This document shows positions 58,733-64,000 of a stretch of DNA of 64,000 nucleotides, in pieces. This stretch comes from Allacma fusca. Lineage: Eukaryota > Arthropoda > Collembola > Symphypleona > Sminthuridae. Within the stretch, counting starts at the first letter, position 1, and every line of letters starts with the position of its first letter. The stretch is taken from positions 21,886,001 to 21,950,000 of the forward strand of contig OX359246.1 of assembly GCA_947179485.1 (NCBI GenBank). The letters are read 5' to 3'. The position numbers and the translations under genes were made by a program. Under the pieces are notes generated by a model that worked only from the letters and a program-made list of their open reading frames with translations, made no database searches and had not been told where the DNA came from.

Positions 58733-59390
58733 GTTCTTGGAACTGTTGTGAATAATGATACAAAATCCGAGAAGCTATGAGTATGAGTGGTCGAAGTTAA
58801 ACTTTTTCACGACCAGAAACGATGATGGAACCGTTAGAGGTGAGGAAATTCAAGCCGTGGGTTCCTTATATGTTAAAGAATAGCAAGTGGGAAGATACCC
58901 GTATAAAATATAATTTCAGGCATCGCTGTTACGGCTCACGTTGGACGAAACAGCTTAGGTTTAGGAACTTTTCGTTGAGAATATTATTTTATCCGGAAAT
59001 TTGAACCCGCAGAGTAAAAATATAATGTTGCGAGTTACAGCCTAAATCAAAATCAGAGAAATGAAAATATCCCCCAAAGCACTTTCAAAAGCTTTTCCTC
59101 GAAAATTCCCGAAAAATTTTCAGATCGACTGTCAAATTCTATAAATTATTTTACTTTATGCCACGATTGTGCCCAATGTTCCGTCGAATGAGAATGCCCA
59201 AAATGTCCGTGTCCAATATTGAGCCGTTCTTGGCACGAAACAAGAATACTAAAAATGCCGGGGAATTTCAAATCCACATACCCTATTTAAAATTATATTT
59301 TGTTCCAAAGGTTTAGTTTGTCCACGTCTGGGAAACTGCCCAGTTTGGAACCGCACTTGTGTCTCCAACCACTTGAAATGATTTCGAATA
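58733..59390 (+). pseudogene. Cytochrome P450 relic, copy 4
   Basis: 58741-58842 matches exon 3 of P450-3 (GTTGTGAATAATGATACAAA; AACTTTTTCACGACCAGAAA; then the GATGATGGAACCGT donor region). 58920-58985 matches the start of exon 4, and 59310-59390 matches the end of the last exon (GGGAAACTGCCCAGTTTGGA). Most of exon 5, including I-helix and haem loop, is gone and frameshifts are present. It holds the expected P450 place before LDLa-5. Confidence 0.75.
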
Positions 59391-60870
59391 ATGATAATAG
59401 CTTTCGGTATTTTACAATGAGGGTCAAGTTTGCAGAAATTTCCCGGGATCTGCAAAAGTAAATTTAGCATCTCACTTACATAAACATCCTTATTATACAG
59501 TATTATCCGATTTGTCCGAATATTTTTTCTTCTGCTTCCGTAGTTTTGATATTCCTGTATGAAAAAATTACGACACGAAATATCGATGATTGATATCACG
59601 CTCAGGTATTACATTTTATACCGTATTTATAATCATATTTACCCAACTATTTTAGTTGCAAAAACGATGCTTATATTTGTAATAACTACTGTAGAAGTAC
59701 ATAGCATTGAAGCAACTATTGATTGCATATTTGTGACCGAAACTTTAAAATTTCACTCAGGACTGCTTCCATAGTGCTCTCGCGCATTTCCTTATTTTTA
59801 ACGTGCTATTTCCTATATAAAAATGAACAACAAGTGTCATATGTGTAAGCGTATCTATTCGCATATGTACATACATACATCAATTCTTATCAACAACCTA
59901 CAAATTTCACATTGACATTGCAACCAATGTCTCAATAATACTCTCAATTGGGTCAGTGATCATTGATCATCCTACCTGGCTTAAATAATTTGTGTTTACT
60001 TTAAATACAATATTGATTGCCAGTGCTAGTATTGACAAGTGTATTTGTGCACAGACCACTTATTTTAATCTATTGCAACCCAAAATGTTTTCCAAGATAA
60101 ATGCACTCCATACACTGATAATCCAAGGCTTGGATAAAAATTGTAGCACATGTTCATTAAAATTTATGAAACTGTATGAACACATAGGCCTACACTCAAT
60201 GCCTAAAATATATACTCTCGGGCTCTACAGCACGTGTCGCTAAACGTGAATTTTTTGGAAAATAAGAATTTAAAAAATTTAATTATTTAAATACATCTCC
60301 ACGATTGAATTTATCACTAAAAAAAATGTCATCTGTGATTTTTTTAAATTATGAAAAGAAAGAATAATAAATTCCTACACAAGAAAAACTGACAGATAAA
60401 TTTTAATATTATCTCCGGTAGACAATATGAGGAAATGTTAACGAATCAGATTGTTTACAAATTGAGTACAAGCTAACACTAAGCCATCAATGTTTTACCT
60501 TCCCAATACCATTTAGCGTCTCAGCTCTGTAAATCAGTAAACTACAATGTTGTTTTTATCCGTTAAACGAGACCTTGCTGCTGAAGCATTTGAAATCAAG
60601 TTAATGAGCGATAGCAGTATTTATTTGCAAAATTACCCAATCCGGGGAGTGAGACGAGACAGGAAATTAGCAAATGTAAAGGAATATCTTCCAGGAAATG
60701 AATCCATCTGATTTTGATCTTCCAGCGTCCAATCTCTCGTAACATTCAAACAGAAATTGCACATGAGTCTGTGCCTGTTCCTGTTTCTGCATGAGAATAA
60801 AATTGTCCCTCACAATCAGTATTGTCCCCTGGTACTTTGAATTTTGAAATAGTAAGGATATTTGTTTCGT
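59391..60870 (+). other. P450 relic 3' flank and LDLa-5 upstream region
   Basis: Non-coding, a diverged version of the flank after the other P450 copies (for example ATTTCACTC near 59750 and the ATTTTAATCTATTGCAA block near 60062). No gene recognised. Confidence 0.5.
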
Positions 60871-60875
60871 TTATT

Positions 60876-60946
60876 ATTTTCCGGGTTGGCTAAAAAGATA
60901 AACGTGTATAAAAACTACCTTTGTCGAGAAGGATACATCACTGTGC
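60876..60946 (+). promoter_or_regulatory. Core promoter of LDLa-5
   Basis: ATTTTCCGGGTTG at 60876-60888, TATAAAAA at 60907-60914 and TCACTGTGC near 60939. The same layout is kept although this is the most diverged paralog. Confidence 0.65.
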
Positions 60947-61048
60947 TTTAGTTGGGTTTGAAAGCTATAGACGTCTTGACAAGTGAGCTTACCGAAGTAC
61001 AATTTAATTTTGTTCTAAATTACTACACTCGAAAGTTTTAGGAGCAAA

Positions 61049-63153
61049 ATGCTCGGGAAAATTCATGCACTTTTAATTGCAGCTGTCGTCCTGGCTGTTA
61101 TCCCAGTCATTATTTTTGCCACGAATGACACTTACTGCGAGCCGGTAAAATATCTATATTAATTACTCGTTATTTACGACAAACCTCAACTTAATTGAAA
61201 AAAATATAACACTTGATAATTTGTGACCATTCTGAATTGCATTTTTACATGTAATTTTTTATGACTCGTTTCTAGTTTAAGTGCAATAACGGGTCGACGA
61301 TACCGTCTCATTACGTACGTTACTTTTGAGATTGCTCCGAGATTTTATTTAGATACTGTTTATATTGTAAATTCTGTACTCGTATAATTAGATTGATGGA
61401 ATCCGAGACTAAATATTTATGTGTTACATGCACCTCTCTCAATGTCCACTGAATATTTTGCAGGAGTGCAACGGGATAAACGACTGTGGTGATAAAAGTG
61501 ACGAGGATTGTACCAAATGCGTGGAAGCCTATGGTGGAGTAAGTTAAAGGATCTACACTCATAATTAATTGCCATAATCTTGACAAACGCCTTTTATATT
61601 TATTATAGATGCATATTTAAATTTGTATGTTTTCCTTTACAGTTTTGCTGTCTTGATGGCAAATATAATCCCTCCAACTGGGTGAGTAAAAAAATTACCC
61701 TTTACAAAACAAAACGGGCTATTTTGTAAAATAAACAAATATTTTAATTTTTACTTGTCGTAAAAAATGTGTATTGATAAAATGAACTCGTGACTTCATT
61801 GTACTTAAATTAATGTGTATTAATTTATCCGCAGTTTTGTGATGGATGGGTGGACTGTCCGGACGGGAATACAAATACTGACGAGCAAAATTGCTGTTGT
61901 GATTGCGTAAGTTGATTTTTGAGCTTTGGAGTGAATCGAACCTTACTTAAATAAATTATAATCCAACACCTCCAATTAACAAACCTAATATAAATTATCA
62001 CCCGGTACGTTAATTTTTTGAGTGCTCGTACCTGGGCCGGTGCCTGCTCCCTTGTAGTTGTAGTTCGTCCCATCACACCTGAGTTGGTGCAGGTAGTAAT
62101 TGCTTGTAAATCTGGAATCTTAACCTGACGTTTTGATTTCTTTAAAAAAAAAATTAAAAAAATCACAGGAAAAAAAAAACTAACGGATTTTGTACTCTCA
62201 AAACCCGTCGAAATACAGATACATGTGTAAAACGCTAGACCCCAACCTTTATACCTTAGCATTTAGTAACAGTTTGAATCCACTAAGAATTCAGACTATG
62301 GCTTACCATGACTTTCAGGAACTGAAGTGTCCCAACGATCCTAGGTGTTTCCCCGAGAGTTATTACTGCGATTACTTTCCTGATTGTAGTAAGTTCATTT
62401 TTCTATAATAATTTTTTTTTCTCAAAATAATTGAAATATAAAGTTCAAGCTTCATAATGTGCGTTTGTATTTTCTAACATAAGTTTACTTTTTCAAATCT
62501 AATGTTTGTTTTCTAACCACAGCTCTTGATTTCATGGGAACAATAAAAGAATTAATGCAATTTTCTTACTCTAGATGATGCTTCTGATGAAAAAGGCTGT
62601 CCGTGTAATGAGACTGCTGGTGAAGTAAGTTTTTACAATCATTTGATCTTGACAGTGCTCATGGACATTTTCCAGTATTTCCAAAGTATTTTAATTTAGA
62701 ACAGGTTTTTCAGTCATTTCTATATTTTTTGACGTATATATATAATTATACATTCAGTACACTCAGTTATAAAAGTTTTGGTGTTGTTATTTATTTTTAG
62801 TTTCAATGCGACAATGAACGGTGCATCCCAGCAATTTGGGTAATTTTACATCACGCGTATACTTGATTTATTGTATGCACATACGCTAAACTAGACTTTT
62901 GTACTTCTGTACTGCTACCTGTTTAATTATATTTATTCATTGTCAGACATGCGACACGTATAATGACTGTGGCGACGATTCTGATGAAATGCCTGACGTG
63001 TGCTCAGTTGGAAAAAAGACGCTGAGCCAGGGAATCGTGGAGCATGGATTGGTGCTAGGTCAAAAACCTGACCCCCGAAAGACGAGAAAAGGAGGAAGTA
63101 GTATAGAGCTGTCCCAAGGGGGGTCAAAGTGGATTAAAAATCGATTGTGGTAG
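61049..63153 (+). CDS. LDLa-5: secreted four-LDLa-repeat protein, divergent
   Basis: Nine exons: 61049-61144, 61276-61314, 61464-61538, 61643-61681, 61835-61906, 62319-62388, 62575-62624, 62801-62839, 62947-63153. The product is 228 residues with a signal peptide (MLGKIHALLIAAVVLAV), four LDLa repeats (for example FQCDNERCIPAIWTCD and NDCGDDSDE in repeat 4) and a different, longer tail rich in Lys, Arg and Gly (PRKTRKGG). It lacks the NSTIRS/EGVLAP tail. Repeat 1 has Thr and repeat 2 Tyr in place of the third cysteine, and repeat 2 keeps the FCC pair. Exon number and phases equal the other genes, so the architecture predates the array. Confidence 0.85.
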
Positions 63154-64000
63154 AAGAACGATACAGAAAAAATATCCACCTAACAATTTATACTAAACGA
63201 TTATTAGGATTAGAAAATTATACCGTACCAATAATAAGTATTAATGTTGTAGTCTCCATGAAATAATGTTAAATGTATGGATAAAGCTATATTAAATATG
63301 ACTCTGGACATTCAAGCTGATTACTACAATAATTAGTGTATCAGGGTCTACTGTGATTGTCCAAAATCAGTTACCAGAATAAAGATAGCTTACAGTTACA
63401 TGATTTTATTTAATGGACGCTTGTTGAGCTGAACTTTACTATGTTTAATCTAGTTTAAAGAAATAAATTAAATAAGTTTGGAATCTATGCATAGTATTCG
63501 TATATACCTACAAGACAAAATCTTCTGGATCTAGATATATAATTTTAATTATGGGAAATTTATTTGCATAATTTGCTCAATATTGTTTAGAAAAATTAAC
63601 TATTTGCATGAAATTTTTCGGAAAATGTATATATGTAGATCCTTTGGCCTTTAACCATTGATATGCAGTTTCTGGCAATGTCTTTTATCCCCGGAACCAT
63701 CTCCCCTACCTGGCTCCTACAAATTTTCCGTAGGAAAATTTCTTTCAAACTGGCGTCATAGGAAAAATATTTGCGCCATGAAATATATATAAACAATTAT
63801 TGAATTAAAAATCCGTTAAGAAATCCTATTCTGGTTCACGTCCTTCACCACTGTGACTGTAAAAAATTAAGTGGGGTCAATATAGAAAATTCTGGAAAAT
63901 CGAGAAAAAAAAATTCTACGTGCATACATGAGGGCTTATAATTTATGAGTTACTCTGTTATTATACGTGCCAGGGAGGGGGAAAGTGGGAAGGAAAAAGG
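63154..64000 (+). other. LDLa-5 3' region
   Basis: AATAAA at 63378-63383 is the likely poly(A) signal. The rest is AT-rich and no gene or repeat was recognised up to the window end. Confidence 0.5.

Noticed and set aside
61825-62262. 145-codon minus-strand frame over LDLa-5 exon 5 and intron 5
   Set aside because: Antisense shadow of a real exon with low-complexity sequence from the intron.
1-64000. CRISPR array, operons or bacterial regulatory sites
   Set aside because: No regularly spaced repeats with unique spacers. Intron-split genes and retrotransposons show the DNA is eukaryotic.

Overview
This is AT-rich eukaryotic DNA with GT-AG introns, TATA boxes, AATAAA signals, LTR retrotransposons and several DNA-transposon families. 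The best guess is an arthropod, possibly a springtail. That rests on CYP2-like cytochrome P450s beside small secreted LDL-receptor class A (LDLa) proteins and on the transposon mix; it is not proven here. There are no bacterial features, and I saw no tRNA, rRNA or CRISPR.

The backbone is a tandem array in which a P450 gene alternates with a secreted LDLa-repeat gene, all on the + strand. The order is P450-1 (last exon only, 721-1588), LDLa-1 (3504-15674), P450-2 (last exon only, split by insertions, 17948-30790), LDLa-2 (32589-35090), P450-3 (complete, five exons, 42446-44547), LDLa-3 (45910-47805), LDLa-4 (50421-57238), P450-4 (decayed relic, about 58733-59390) and LDLa-5 (61049-63153). The P450 3' flanks, LDLa promoters, intron positions and intergenic spacers are also duplicated, so the repeated unit is the whole P450 plus LDLa cassette. 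Splice sites were assigned by reading GT/AG borders and reading-frame phase and by comparing the five LDLa copies with each other. The LDLa proteins (166-228 residues) have a signal peptide, three or four LDLa repeats and a basic C-terminal tail.

Mobile DNA has invaded the array repeatedly. A 9.7 kb Ty3/Gypsy element (Gypsy-1, 5156-14894, + strand) sits in intron 7 of LDLa-1; the empty site survives in LDLa-2. A hAT-like element (18021-29987, 8-bp target duplication) splits the last exon of P450-2 and itself holds an 11.3 kb Gypsy element (Gypsy-2, 18335-29610, - strand). The Gypsy-2 LTRs look identical. It has gag, pol, a likely -1 frameshift site and an unidentified third ORF. A 4 kb DDE DNA transposon (51397-55348) landed exactly at the intron 4/exon 5 border of LDLa-4 and rebuilt the splice acceptor. 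There are also two copies of a hAT-like MITE rich in GGTTTAAACC, a TA-flanked MITE, a pogo/Tigger-like MITE, two foldback elements and a probable BEL/Pao gag relic.

Functionally, the P450s should be microsomal monooxygenases and the LDLa proteins secreted cysteine-rich binding proteins. No shared pathway can be shown from sequence alone. The most interesting points are the cassette array, the amino-acid-biased divergence of LDLa-1 and LDLa-2, the half-domain 39-nt exons, the LDLa-3 repeat deletion, the transposon-built splice site, and the third ORF and frameshift signal of Gypsy-2.
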